The notes: generated by a model from the letters alone, not told the origin. Positions 40,586 through 50,317 are shown, counted from the first letter of the stretch. The stretch: DNA of 64,000 nt from Debaryomyces hansenii CBS767 (GCF_000006445.2 NC_006049.2:744001-808000), one strand, 5' to 3'. Program-made: numbers and translations.

Positions 40586-41087
40586 ATGGGTTCATCAGCT
40601 TCTAAACCAGAGACTAAAGTCTTCACTCCATCAACACCAATTGATTTCAGTGCATCATTTTTGTCCCAGTTGGAAAACTCGTCGGAAGTGAGTATTTATC
40701 CATATACAGCTTAGATTTAAAGTAAAATACTAACCTTAATAGTCTGATTATTCTCGTGCCCAATACACTGAAAAATATATTCAGGATAGAGTTGCTGCAG
40801 AATTAAGGAAACTAGAACAAGAAACAGTCAAAAACTTCCAATCAGTAACAAATGATTCATTAATTCAAGACAACAAGCCGGGGTTATCAGTCAATGCATC
40901 GAATGAAAAGCTCGAAAAATTAACCAAGATCTTAGAAGAGAATGTTAAGTTGGCCAAGGTTGAAGTCAGCAAAGATGTGCAAGAAGCCAGAGGAGAAGTT
41001 ATCAAATGTTTGAAGGATAATAAGGGAAAAAGCTTGAACTGCTGGGACGAAGTTGAAGCTTTCACAAAATTAATTAAAGAATTATAG
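40586..41087 (+). CDS. MIC19: MICOS subunit Mic19 (CHCH family, one intron)
   Basis: Mic19 helps hold cristae junctions as part of the MICOS complex on the mitochondrial inner membrane. Exon 1 is 40586-40687 and exon 2 is 40743-41087. The 55-bp intron has donor GTGAGT, branch point TACTAAC at 40728-40734 and 3' AATAG. The spliced 148-residue product starts MGSSASKPETKVFTPSTPID, with a possible N-myristoylation Gly2, and parallels yeast Mic19/Aim13. A coiled coil follows. The C-terminus has the CHCH-like pair of cysteines in VIKCLKDNKGKSLNCWDEVE, close to the [20 protein letters not shown] pattern I recall from yeast. The intron removes the ATG exon from view in simple frame scans. Confidence 0.9.
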
Positions 41088-41188
41088 TTATTTATTAGAA
41101 AAATAAAAAAAAGAGTATAAAGTTAGACATGCAAGTATGACTATTTATAAGAATGTAACGATAATAATACTGTAAGTTTCTAGTAAAT

Positions 41189-42698
41189 TTATAATCCTAC
41201 GCCCTTATATACTAAAATCAAAGCACTGTCGCTTTCCCCACCACCGGCTAAGGTTTCGATTTTTTCTCTAGTAACCGAGCTCACCTTATCATCATTAAAC
41301 TTCCACCATTTATTTCCATCCAAGTCGTTTTGATCTTTAACAAACGATTGATAATGGCCTGAATCGGCTGAAGAACCACTGTGGGTGATGATCGCACTAA
41401 GCTCATAAACTGACGAGGGGTTTTCGGTCGTTTCCTCCAAGTTAACGTTCGAAGGTAATACTTGTTTCAAATCATCGTTGAATTTAGACTTGATTGAAAG
41501 CAACTTCATATTTTCCTCTTCTTGCTGTTCAATTGGGTTCGAGGTAGATTCATTCTTGGCTTTCTTAAAATCACGAATCATATCCAAGTTCTCCTTCTCA
41601 ACCTTTCTGATTTTGTCTCTTATTGACACTTTTTCTTCCTTTATTGATTCATCTAACATATCGGCAACATCTAATTCAAATGGGAATTGTACTCTCCTTA
41701 AAATCTTCGATTTCTTTTGTGTATCTCTCCTCCAGAAGAATCTAACAAAATGAACCGTTAAGAATTTTGGTAATCTAGTAATGGTTCTGCGTAATTCATA
41801 CTCAGTATTAGATTGTAATGTGTCATTATACTTTTCTATAGATTCTTTTAAACCATCTAAAATCCCATCCTTTAAGAAATTTGTTTTAATATTTATGTGA
41901 CAATTGAGCTTAAAAGCATCTTCGTAATCAATTTTAGGAGTTTCTTCTGGTAATGCTAAACATTTCTGTTCCGTTTTGAATGATAATCTGAAAAGATCAC
42001 CAACCTTCAATGTTTGGCCCAAGGCGTTCAAAATTTGAGAAAATGCCTCCTCTGCATCTTGCTGCTTAAAAAAGCCTCTCTCTTGTTCAGCAAATTGAGG
42101 ATATACATTTCTAAAAAGTGTCAAAAATAACATTGGGTTAACACTTTCATGTTTCTTCAACATCTGTTGAAACACACCTTTTAATGAAACGGTTAACGAC
42201 TCGGTAGGAGTTCTGTTTACCCCGTTTGTTGATTCAAATTTACTTAATCTGTCAGTCACCTCATTGATCTGAAATAAAGTTTGCAACGAAGAATTCAAGT
42301 AACAAGTGTTCCCTAAGTTCACTAACCCAGATGGCTCCATTCCGACCTTATTCAATTGGTTTTGGTTCAAATCCTCTATAAACACATGCTTTTCTGCTGG
42401 TTTAGATGGCAAACCCTTGTCCGGAGTTCCTAAAACCATAATTGGTTGTTTCAAATTTAAGTTCAAAGATGATACGGTAGCATCATCGTTTAGCTTACCC
42501 CCCTTGATCAAAATCTTTTGTCTTTCGACTGGAATATTTGTCAATTCATGAATCCTCTCTTTGAACTTTAATCCAGTATCATTCGATTCAAGCTCAATAT
42601 CGTATAATTTCCCGGCATTCTTAATAGAAACTAATAATGGTTAGTATTCAATCATCTAATTAACAACATTACGTATACTTACTATTAAAGGTCGACAT
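41189..42698 (-). CDS. UBP6: Proteasome-associated deubiquitinase, USP14 type (one intron)
   Basis: Ubp6 sits on the proteasome base and removes ubiquitin from substrates, also slowing the proteasome. Exon 1 is 42683-42698 and exon 2 is 41189-42630. The intron is only 52 bp (42631-42682), with donor GTAAGT, branch point TACTAAC at 42640-42646 and 3' TTAG. The spliced 485-residue protein begins MSTFNISIKNAGKLYDIELE, a ubiquitin-like domain. The catalytic Cys is near residue 115 in NLGNTCYLNSSLQTL and the His box is SGHYQSFVKD. The blocking-loop region and the C-terminal WWKFNDDKVSSVTREKIETLAGGG fit the family, and yeast Ubp6 has 499 residues. A PACE-like element (42734-42742) lies about 40 bp upstream. 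Confidence 0.94.
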
Positions 42699-42733
42699 TT
42701 TTATGCTACAATTGGGTATTCAAAATGTAATGT

Positions 42734-42742
42734 TGTGGCAAA
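42734..42742 (+). promoter_or_regulatory. PACE-like (Rpn4) element upstream of UBP6
   Basis: TGTGGCAAA differs from the Saccharomyces proteasome element GGTGGCAAA only at its first base and is followed by AA. It lies 36-44 bp upstream of the UBP6 ATG. Motif match only. Confidence 0.35.
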
Positions 42743-42954
42743 AACATGTTTTATGTCTGTCTCTTGGGTAGTGTGAGCATCAATTATCGATTTAGGCCCT
42801 TTTTGGATATCAACCCGTAAGGAACTCATATTAGATTCAAGTTGACGGTGAACTATCAGTCTCCTCGTAAGCATGGATATAAATTTCTTATGGTACTATA
42901 GTTTTTACCGAAAGTGGGTCTCTTATGGGTCCTTGACAATATAAATGATATCCC

Positions 42955-42962
42955 AAAAAAAA
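42955..42962 (-). terminator. RNA polymerase III terminator of tRNA-Tyr
   Basis: Eight A on the plus strand give T8 on the tRNA strand, starting 11 bases past the mature 3' end. This is the normal Pol III stop signal. Confidence 0.75.
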
Positions 42963-42972
42963 TAATAGCCAA

Positions 42973-43062
42973 TCTCCCGGGGGTGAGTCGAACACCCGAT
43001 CTCAAGATTACTTTGAGGTACTCATTACAGTCTCGCGCCTTAGCCAGCTTGGCCACCGAGAG
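42973..43062 (-). tRNA. tRNA-Tyr(GTA) with intron
   Basis: The 90-bp gene reads CTCTCGGTGGCCAAGCTGG on its 5' side. The acceptor stem CTCTCGG pairs with CCGGGAG with one G-U, and the discriminator is A. The T arm is GGGTG-TTCGACT-CACCC. The anticodon loop CTGTAA holds GTA. A 16-nt intron follows position 37 and contains TAC, able to pair with the anticodon as in other yeast tRNA-Tyr genes. It closely matches S. cerevisiae tRNA-Tyr. The gene lies between HFD1 and UBP6. Confidence 0.95.
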
Positions 43063-43243
43063 GAATTGGATAATAAGTTTTTTTGACCTCTCGCTCATAT
43101 GTTGTATTGGCATAATAGTACATCAAAATCATCAAAACTAATTATTACTTTAAAGTTTCGAAAACACGTTTTATTAATAACTATTAAATATAAGCTAAAT
43201 TTGAAGATTAAGACAATAAATATTATAATTTAGTTTAAAAAAA

Positions 43244-44980
43244 TTATAACGAATTCACAAGGTTATATCCTAAAGTACAAATACCTGTAAAACCGGTCCA
43301 GAAAGACCATAATGGATTTGGACCATTATAGCTGACGTCTCCAGTTCTACTGAACCAAACATTACCATTATGTCTGCTCATGGAACTTTGGATAAGCTTA
43401 TCTTTCTTGTCATTGAATGGAGGATATCTTGCAGCCAAAGCAAAATCGTTAAATAAAGGTTGTTCCATGGTAGTTCTTTCGTGAGTAAATGCACGGAAAG
43501 AATAATAACCATGATAAGCACCTTGGCCAGATGCACCAACACCACCAATTGGAGCATTGGTTAAACTAAAGTGCATCAAGACATCATTAACTACCGCACC
43601 ACCAGATCTAATCGAAGTCAAAATTTGATCAACTTGAGGGTTCTTTCTGGAAGTAGAGCCACTAGTAAAGATATACTGAGCCAAAGGAAAATCATGATTT
43701 TGTACAACTTCAGCAGTAGCTACTGATAAATCAGTGTAAGTTAAAATTGGTAACAATGGTCCAAATAATTCGGCCTTCATAGTAGAATCATCCCATGAAC
43801 AGTTATCAATAATTGTTGGCGAGAAAAACCTAGATGATTCATCCCTTAAACCTCCAACAACAACATCACCCTTAGTATCATCGAGGACTCTACTTAAATT
43901 AGCAAAAGCCCTGTCGTGAATCAAATGAGTATAATTCCTGTCATCCTTGTTCAAAGAACCGTAGAACTCTTCTTCGACTACTTTAACCATAGCTTTAACT
44001 AATTTATCTTTAATTGAAGCATGGGCCAAAACATAGTCAACTGCGACACATGTTTGACCACAATTGGTAAATCTACCCCAGACAATTCTTCTGGCAATTG
44101 TTGGGAGATCTTTGCCTTTGACATCGTCTAAAACAAAACAAGGAGACTTACCACCTAATTCCAATAATACTGGAGTCAAAGTCTCAGCTGCCTTCTTAGC
44201 GATTATAGTCCCGACCATAGTACTACCGGTATACATGATCTTGTCGTACTTTTGTTCCAAAGCCTTTGTTGTTTCAGGAATAGCACCGTTGATGGCGTAG
44301 AATATATCATCATCTAATGCATTCGAGACAATCTCACAGAAAAGCTTGGAAAAGTGAGGTGTCAGTTCACTAGGCTTGAACACAACCACATTTCCCCCAG
44401 CAAGGGCTGCAACAATCGACGAAAGCGAAAGCAAAAATGGGTAGTTGAAAGGAGAGATAACCAACACCGTTCCCAATGGGACCCTCTCGATGTAGACAGG
44501 CGTCGCCAGCATCGAAACTGGCAAATCGGTTACCTTTTCTGGTTGGATCCATTTGTGCAAGCTCGACATAACGTGCAACAACTCGCTGAGTCCCCCCGTA
44601 ATTTCCAAATTCTTGGTTTCTGACGCCAGTCTATAGAAATCCTTGTACAAAGCATCACAAAGAGGATCAACGTTATCCTTCACCGCAAAGTAAAGGTTTC
44701 TCAATTGATTCAACCTATACTGAATCGAATGCGTCTTCCTAGTCTTGTGGAATGATTCCGTCAAACGGGCAACTCGAACTGGAATCTCATCCAATGGTGT
44801 GTATTGCAACACACCTTCGTCCTCAACTTTTCCCTTACTACCTTTAGCTGCTGCTGTTGCGACTGGGCCTTCATGTTCCAATTTATTCTTAACGTTACCC
44901 GAGGTCTTAGTTTTGCCGTTAACCTGCTGCGACTCAACATTTACTCCTGTTCCTTTTCTTTCTTTACTACTTGGTGCCAT
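43244..44980 (-). CDS. HFD1: Membrane-anchored fatty aldehyde dehydrogenase
   Basis: Hfd1 oxidises long-chain aldehydes such as hexadecenal from sphingolipid breakdown; in yeast it also makes 4-hydroxybenzoate for coenzyme Q. The 578-residue protein has a Lys-rich leader of about 60 residues. The aldehyde dehydrogenase fold follows: VLVISPFNYPFLLSLSSIVAAL, catalytic Glu in LLELGGKSPC, and catalytic Cys in GRFTNCGQTCVAVDYVLA. The C-terminus ends with a hydrophobic anchor (WSFWTGFTGICTLGYNLV), matching the tail-anchored ALDH3/Hfd1 class. The leader is longer than in S. cerevisiae Hfd1 (532 residues). It is divergent from the HAL3-family gene across 359 bp. The 5' half looks richer in G+C than the rest. 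Confidence 0.92.
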   Translation of the reverse strand: MAPSSKERKGTGVNVESQQVNGKTKTSGNVKNKLEHEGPVATAAAKGSKGKVEDEGVLQYTPLDEIPVRVARLTESFHKTRKTHSIQYRLNQLRNLYFAVKDNVDPLCDALYKDFYRLASETKNLEITGGLSELLHVMSSLHKWIQPEKVTDLPVSMLATPVYIERVPLGTVLVISPFNYPFLLSLSSIVAALAGGNVVVFKPSELTPHFSKLFCEIVSNALDDDIFYAINGAIPETTKALEQKYDKIMYTGSTMVGTIIAKKAAETLTPVLLELGGKSPCFVLDDVKGKDLPTIARRIVWGRFTNCGQTCVAVDYVLAHASIKDKLVKAMVKVVEEEFYGSLNKDDRNYTHLIHDRAFANLSRVLDDTKGDVVVGGLRDESSRFFSPTIIDNCSWDDSTMKAELFGPLLPILTYTDLSVATAEVVQNHDFPLAQYIFTSGSTSRKNPQVDQILTSIRSGGAVVNDVLMHFSLTNAPIGGVGASGQGAYHGYYSFRAFTHERTTMEQPLFNDFALAARYPPFNDKKDKLIQSSMSRHNGNVWFSRTGDVSYNGPNPLWSFWTGFTGICTLGYNLVNSL

Positions 44981-45339
44981 TATTATACTGTTTCTTATAT
45001 TATATCAGTGATTTATGTAGCTTTCTTTTACACGCCACCACTTCTACGGAAATTCTATTCTTTATATATTCTCTCCACAGGCTCTTCACATGTATATTGC
45101 GGACTTAATGCTCGTGATTTTGGTATCACCAAATTGGGCGTGTATAATACAATTTGTTTTTGTTAGGGAAAATTCTAGACGGGTGGTCTGTGTAAGCTTA
45201 TCTATACAATAGGTTAACTGATCTATATAAGTTATTAAAGTTAATATATCGAATATAATTGAGCAGGTTAATTGCTAAGGCGCAGAAAGGTTATATAATC
45301 GACGTATTATATTAATTGAGCTACATATAATACATTTTT
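44981..45339. other. HFD1/HAL3-family divergent promoter
   Basis: A 359-bp gap between divergent starts. It has a short palindrome CCAAATTGG at 45129-45137 and otherwise AT-rich DNA with several TATA-like stretches near the right end. No gene is seen. Confidence 0.5.
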
Positions 45340-46830
45340 ATGTATTATCAATGGACCTTGTTGGATACCAGTATAATATTGCAAAAACATAGAATGTCAT
45401 TTGAAAACAGAAATTTAGAAGAGAATGGGGGTGCAAATAAGGTGATAAGTCCAAGGCCACAGAAGGCGGTTGGTACGGGGACGCATATATCGAAGAGTGG
45501 TGGTAGGGGAGATATGACCAGAGTAGGAAAAGAGGGTAAAGATAGTCGAGAAAACAAGTCAGTATTGAGAGTAGAACCAGCGACTAATTTGAAATCGTGT
45601 TTGATGCCTAGCAGTGATGGATCCAGGCCACAGCTGTCTCAAAGTAGTGGTAATGGGGGTGAAATGCGCCTGGGAGCTGTATGTGTTGGGCAGCACGCCC
45701 ATGCGTCGTTTGCAGAACCAGAGGACGATATTAGTCCCAATAGACACGGTTTATTGTCTTTGAATAGTATGGGAACGGTCTCGACATCGCTTGATGAGAA
45801 TGTAGCGCATTCACATATGCCAAATATGAATTTCAATTGTGAAGCCCCGAAGAGTACGTCTCCACCGTTCACGCAGGGGCAGCACGAATATTTTAGTCCG
45901 CCACCCATGTCTAGAATGAATTCCTTGCGGTATTCGGGACAAAACGATAAGAAAATCATCGAGTCTATGAGACAGTCGAAGACGACGAGTCCGTCACCCA
46001 TCAGTTCGCCAAATCCAGATATTAAAACGTCAGAGACTCCCGAACAGAAAGTTAAGGACAAATTGCATTTATTGATTGGTATCACAGGATGTATCTCAGT
46101 TAACAAGAATATTTTCTTGATAATCGAAAAATTGTTTAACATGTACACACCGGAGAAATTAGAAATTCAAGTAGTATTAACAAAGGCCGCTGAATGGTTC
46201 TTGTCTGAAAAATTGCATAAATTCGACGCTATGGGCGTCAAAGTGTGGTTTCATGATGATACATTCAAATATTTCCTCACCAATAAAATCACAAGTAACC
46301 CGAGCAAACCGTTAGTCAAGTTAACTCCCAGCTTATTAAGTCAATACATCTTAAGTTACGATCTACAAAAATGGACCGACGTTTTATTGATCGCACCATT
46401 GTCTGCCAATACGATGGCTAAATTAATTAATGGATTGTCTGATAACCTCTTGACAGATTTACTTCACACATGGCCTATTCCTCAAATAAATTACCCACAA
46501 CAACAGCAAAAGTCTGCCAATCAGCAACACGATAACACGGTATTATCGAATAATTTACTAGCCCCTAAGCCAATAGTAGCCGCGTTGGCATTGACCAGCT
46601 CTATGTATGCGCACCCGATCACAAAGAGACAGTTGTCACTTTTGCAAGAATCCTACCCTAATATGAGTATATTGAAACCAGTGGAAAAGTATGTTGACAT
46701 TGATGGTAACATATCAATGGGTGGAATGCGGTCTTGGACCGAGGTTGTGGACTTTGTTCTGAAAAAATTAGGTGAACCAACTAAGAATGAAGATGAAGAA
46801 GGTGACGACAATGATGACGATGACGACGAC

Positions 46831-46913
<83 letters not shown>

Positions 46914-47136
46914 CGGTGATGATGATGATTCTGGATTTACAGTCGATAAGAAGGAGCATAATATGCGTCATAATCTACGTGACAGCAAGAAGGATCATAT
47001 CAAACCTGAGAAACCTATAGAGTCATCCGACAAAAAGGTTTCAAATAAAGAGCTAAAGGAGCATGAAAAACTAGCTCTTCAAAATGCCATTAAGAATTCT
47101 GGTTTAGGTGTTAATCAATCTAGTATAAATAATTAG
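45340..47136 (+). CDS. SIS2: HAL3/SIS2/VHS3-family protein, probably non-catalytic
   Basis: Family members inhibit the Ppz1 phosphatase and, in trimers with Cab3, supply a catalytic His for phosphopantothenoylcysteine decarboxylase, a coenzyme A step. This protein has up to 598 residues. A disordered N-terminus of about 230 residues leads into the flavoprotein fold (LHLLIGITGCISVNKNIF, KWTDVLLIAPLSANTMAKLI, GLSDNLLTDLL). The His that precedes ELRRWAD in active relatives is Ser here (LSYDLQKWTD). The PxMNxxMW-type segment is also degenerate (LALTSSMYAHPITKRQL). A poly-Asp tract follows, as in Hal3, and then a Lys-rich tail of about 65 residues. The start is the ATG at 45340; an ATG at 45394 is equally possible. 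Which of SIS2, VHS3 or CAB3 it corresponds to is unclear. Confidence 0.85.
46831..46911 (+). repeat. (GAT)27 trinucleotide repeat coding for poly-Asp
   Basis: 27 perfect GAT units in frame inside the HAL3-family gene, flanked by further GAC/GAT codons (46803-46927). The tract forms the acidic tail typical of Hal3 proteins. A pure codon repeat of this length is prone to slippage and likely varies between strains. Confidence 0.95.
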
Positions 47137-47297
47137 TAATGTCTCATGTATAGTATTTATGTATCATATTTATTGTATATTTTGTAGGAGCGTTTAATTT
47201 TGTGGAGTAAAATGAATGATCTTCGGGAATGAGAATTGAAAGCAGTGAAGAATACGTATAAACCATTGAATACTAATAGAAGGAGTTATATCGAAGT

Positions 47298-48302
47298 ATG
47301 AAGGCATTCCAGTTTGATCCTGCTACGTACTCTAAGAAAGATATCTTCATTGGTGGTATCTCAACTTATTTATATAATACTGAAGCTTTAATTCCTTATG
47401 TTGAGAAATTCAATGAAAGTGTCAAGCATCATGACAATAATGTCAGCAGGAATCAATTCAATGAGTTACCTGTAAATGTCGTTTATTTGCTTCACCAAAG
47501 ATGTGGTGATTATAAATTTACTGAGTCAATTGCGTATACTATATTAAAGCAATACTACGAAAAGAAGGAACAGAAAGTGCCGTTAATTTGCGTTACCTTT
47601 GATAACAGAAATCACGGTGCAAGAAAGGTTGATGATCTGAAAAACTCGTCTTGGAAGTCAGGCAATGACACACATGCGTTAGATATGATTTCCATGATCG
47701 ACGGTATAATAGACGATACTAAATTGATCATGACTTATTTGCCAAGCTACTTGAATTTAGAATATCATTTATGCGACCATGCTAAAGTTCATCATAATAC
47801 TACTATCAAATTCTCCAATATTTTAAGTGGTTATTCTTTAGGTGGACATACCGTTATTCGTTTCGCTAACAAATATCCAGACTTGGTTGATATAATTAAT
47901 CCGGTGGTTGGGTGTAATGATTTGTCTTCGTTATTGATCAACAGACTTTTTAATTCCGAACTCGATTCTCCTAACTTTGACAAGCGCTGGTTTTACTTTG
48001 ATTATAATGAGTTAATGTTGACCGACGACCAGAAAAAATACATTTATCCGGAGGCGTTCCATAATTATATCTGTCAAGAAGATAGTGAAATATTCGACAA
48101 TTTTCCATTTTCTAAGATTAAGATGTTCGCAAGTTTTGGTGAAAAGGATACTTTAGTTCCACCTCGTTTATCGAAGGTTTGGGTTGATTTTTACAACAAT
48201 ACAAATTCAACTACAGGCGTATTTATACAAGAGGACGTAGGACATGATGTTACACCTGAAATGGTTGATAAATTCACCTCTTGGCTAGTCGAACATACTT
48301 AA
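47298..48302 (+). CDS. Alpha/beta hydrolase of unknown substrate
   Basis: This 334-residue protein has a clear alpha/beta-hydrolase triad. The nucleophile Ser is in the elbow ILSGYSLGGHTVIRFA near residue 180. The Asp is likely in FGEKDTLVPPR and the His in EDVGHDVTPEM close to the C-terminus. An early strand-loop VVYLLHQRCGDY offers the oxyanion-hole region. CVTFDNRNHGARKV also fits the fold. No signal peptide or membrane segment is seen, so it is probably soluble. It resembles fungal serine hydrolases without an assigned reaction and I cannot name the substrate. It is tandem with the HAL3-family gene and ATG18. Confidence 0.8.
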   Translation: MKAFQFDPATYSKKDIFIGGISTYLYNTEALIPYVEKFNESVKHHDNNVSRNQFNELPVNVVYLLHQRCGDYKFTESIAYTILKQYYEKKEQKVPLICVTFDNRNHGARKVDDLKNSSWKSGNDTHALDMISMIDGIIDDTKLIMTYLPSYLNLEYHLCDHAKVHHNTTIKFSNILSGYSLGGHTVIRFANKYPDLVDIINPVVGCNDLSSLLINRLFNSELDSPNFDKRWFYFDYNELMLTDDQKKYIYPEAFHNYICQEDSEIFDNFPFSKIKMFASFGEKDTLVPPRLSKVWVDFYNNTNSTTGVFIQEDVGHDVTPEMVDKFTSWLVEHT

Positions 48303-48544
48303 ATCTGAAAAAAAAACGAAATTCAAGCTTTATTCGTGTTACAATATCAATTGTTTAAAATATTGTTTAGACTATATGAAGCAGTGAATATTACTACATA
48401 TATGAATGTCTACGTTTCTTTCAATGTATAGTACAATATTCAATATAACGTTCCACTTTGATTTTGTGTAATATATAATAACCTAAATAGCATCATCTTT
48501 AATTACAAAGTTACATATGAAAGTATACAAACACACCTTGGAGC

Positions 48545-50233
48545 ATGTTGAAAAACCAATCGAATTCTGTCCACGTAGATGGTTCTCATAATAATAGTTC
48601 GAACTATAACGATGAAGTGTCGTCAATAGCAAAATCTATAAGAAATGCAGATGAATCGGTTAATTTTATTACCTTCAATCAAGATGCATCTTGTATTGCA
48701 CTTGGATTGAAGAATGGATATAAGATATTCAATTGTAAGCCAAATTTTGGCAAATGCTATCAATTTAAAAAGAATGAATCTATTGGAAAAATTGAAATGT
48801 TATACTGTACGTCATTGATTGCAATAGTCGGGTTGGGTGAAGAAGTAGGATCCTCACCAAGAAAGCTCAAGATCATAAATACCAGACGACAGTCAACCAT
48901 ATGTGAGCTAATATTCCCATCTACTATCTTGCAAGTTAAATTAAGCAAGTCTAGAATGATTATATTATTAGAGGAACAAATATATATATACGACGTGACG
49001 ACCATGAAACTACTACACACTATTGAAACTAGTCCTAACGGCAATGGATTGTGTACATTATCTGCCGATAATTGTGATGGCAAGAATAATAGCTATTTGG
49101 CTTATCCATCGCCACCGAAAACGATTACTCATGACTCATTGTTGGTGAATGGGATAAATACCAATGGCGGGATGAATTCTATTCAAAATAATATACAGTC
49201 GGTAAGTAATAGCCCTAATCGAATCGGAGATGTTATTATATTCAATACCACCACGTTGCAACCGCTTTCAGTCATCGAAGCCCACAAATCTGCATTAGCC
49301 GCCATAACATTATCCACTGACGGCACTTTATTAGCTACAGCATCAGATAAAGGAACAATTGTACGAGTCTTTTCTGTGGCAACTGGTTTAAAATTATATC
49401 AGTTCAGAAGAGGTACGTATCCAACTAAAATATTCACACTTTCGTTCAGCTTCGATAATAAGTATGTTCTTGCGACCAGTTCAAGCGGAACTGTACATAT
49501 TTTTAGGTTAGGTGAGGAGGAGTCATTAGAAAACAAACATAAGAGAAAGAGAAATTCAAAGAAATTGAAATTGAATCCAGAATATGAAACTATTACAGAA
49601 GAAAATGAAAACGAAATACAAAAAGATGACGCGGAAGACGACGATATAATTCAGGATGACGGTGATGACAGTGATGCAGACGATGATGATGACGAATCAT
49701 TGGAGGTCATACCTAGCAAACATAGAAAATTGTCCCAAGATTCAAACAATTCATTTACTAGCTTTAATTCTGCTTTTAGCAATGACGACAACAAGGACAA
49801 TAAATCGGAGCCCTTGATTGACCAAACTCGCTTGTCAGTAGCCCGTCTAATAAGACGATCCTCCCAAACTTTGGGTCGGAAAGCAGCGCAAAAAATGGGT
49901 GACTTCCTTCCAACAAGGTTTTCGTCCATTCTTGAACCCACCAGAAATTTTGCCTCTTTGAAAATCAACTCCGTTAGCAAAGACATCAAATCAATTGCTA
50001 TTATAAACAATGAAGTACAAGAAGATTTAGTTCCTCAGGCATATTTAAATGCAAAAGAAAATAATCCTAGCCCTCCAAAAGATATCTCTGTGAATACTGC
50101 CAAGGATTTACTTCCATTAAATTTATTACATATTAATGTTGTCACATCCGAAGGCTACTTTTATACTTATGGTTTAGATCCAGATAGAGGTGGTGATTGT
50201 ATATTATTACACCAATACTTCTTGTTAGATTAA
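48545..50233 (+). CDS. ATG18: PROPPIN beta-propeller protein of autophagy and vacuole function
   Basis: Atg18 binds PI3P and PI(3,5)P2 on membranes, works in autophagosome formation and regulates Fab1 activity on the vacuole. The 562-residue protein has a seven-bladed propeller that opens NFITFNQDASCIALGLKNGYKIF. The lipid-binding FRRG motif lies in YQFRRGTYPTKIF near residue 285. An acidic, Ser-rich insertion of about 150 residues (blade 6-7 loop) follows. The chain closes with LHINVVTSEGYFYTYGLDPDRGGDCILLHQYFLLD-type residues, cited here only as the C-terminal hallmark at about 528-562. Length and the C-terminus favour Atg18 over Atg21 or Hsv2. Confidence 0.9.
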   Translation: MLKNQSNSVHVDGSHNNSSNYNDEVSSIAKSIRNADESVNFITFNQDASCIALGLKNGYKIFNCKPNFGKCYQFKKNESIGKIEMLYCTSLIAIVGLGEEVGSSPRKLKIINTRRQSTICELIFPSTILQVKLSKSRMIILLEEQIYIYDVTTMKLLHTIETSPNGNGLCTLSADNCDGKNNSYLAYPSPPKTITHDSLLVNGINTNGGMNSIQNNIQSVSNSPNRIGDVIIFNTTTLQPLSVIEAHKSALAAITLSTDGTLLATASDKGTIVRVFSVATGLKLYQFRRGTYPTKIFTLSFSFDNKYVLATSSSGTVHIFRLGEEESLENKHKRKRNSKKLKLNPEYETITEENENEIQKDDAEDDDIIQDDGDDSDADDDDDESLEVIPSKHRKLSQDSNNSFTSFNSAFSNDDNKDNKSEPLIDQTRLSVARLIRRSSQTLGRKAAQKMGDFLPTRFSSILEPTRNFASLKINSVSKDIKSIAIINNEVQEDLVPQAYLNAKENNPSPPKDISVNTAKDLLPLNLLHINVVTSEGYFYTYGLDPDRGGDCILLHQYFLLD

Positions 50234-50312
50234 CGAATAAATAAATTAATTTGATATTTAGGTGTTTCTATTAATTTTATTGTTGCAATTTAGTGCAATA
50301 TACAAAAAAGAT

Positions 50313-50317
50313 AAAAA
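50313..50317 (-). terminator. RNA polymerase III terminator of tRNA-Pro
   Basis: Five A on the plus strand give T5 on the tRNA strand, six bases past the mature end. A second run of six (50304-50309) backs it up. Confidence 0.7.

Noticed and set aside
46768..47020. Open frames of poly-Ile (minus) and poly-Met (plus) over the GAT tract
   Set aside because: They are other-frame readings of the (GAT)27 repeat inside the HAL3-family gene.
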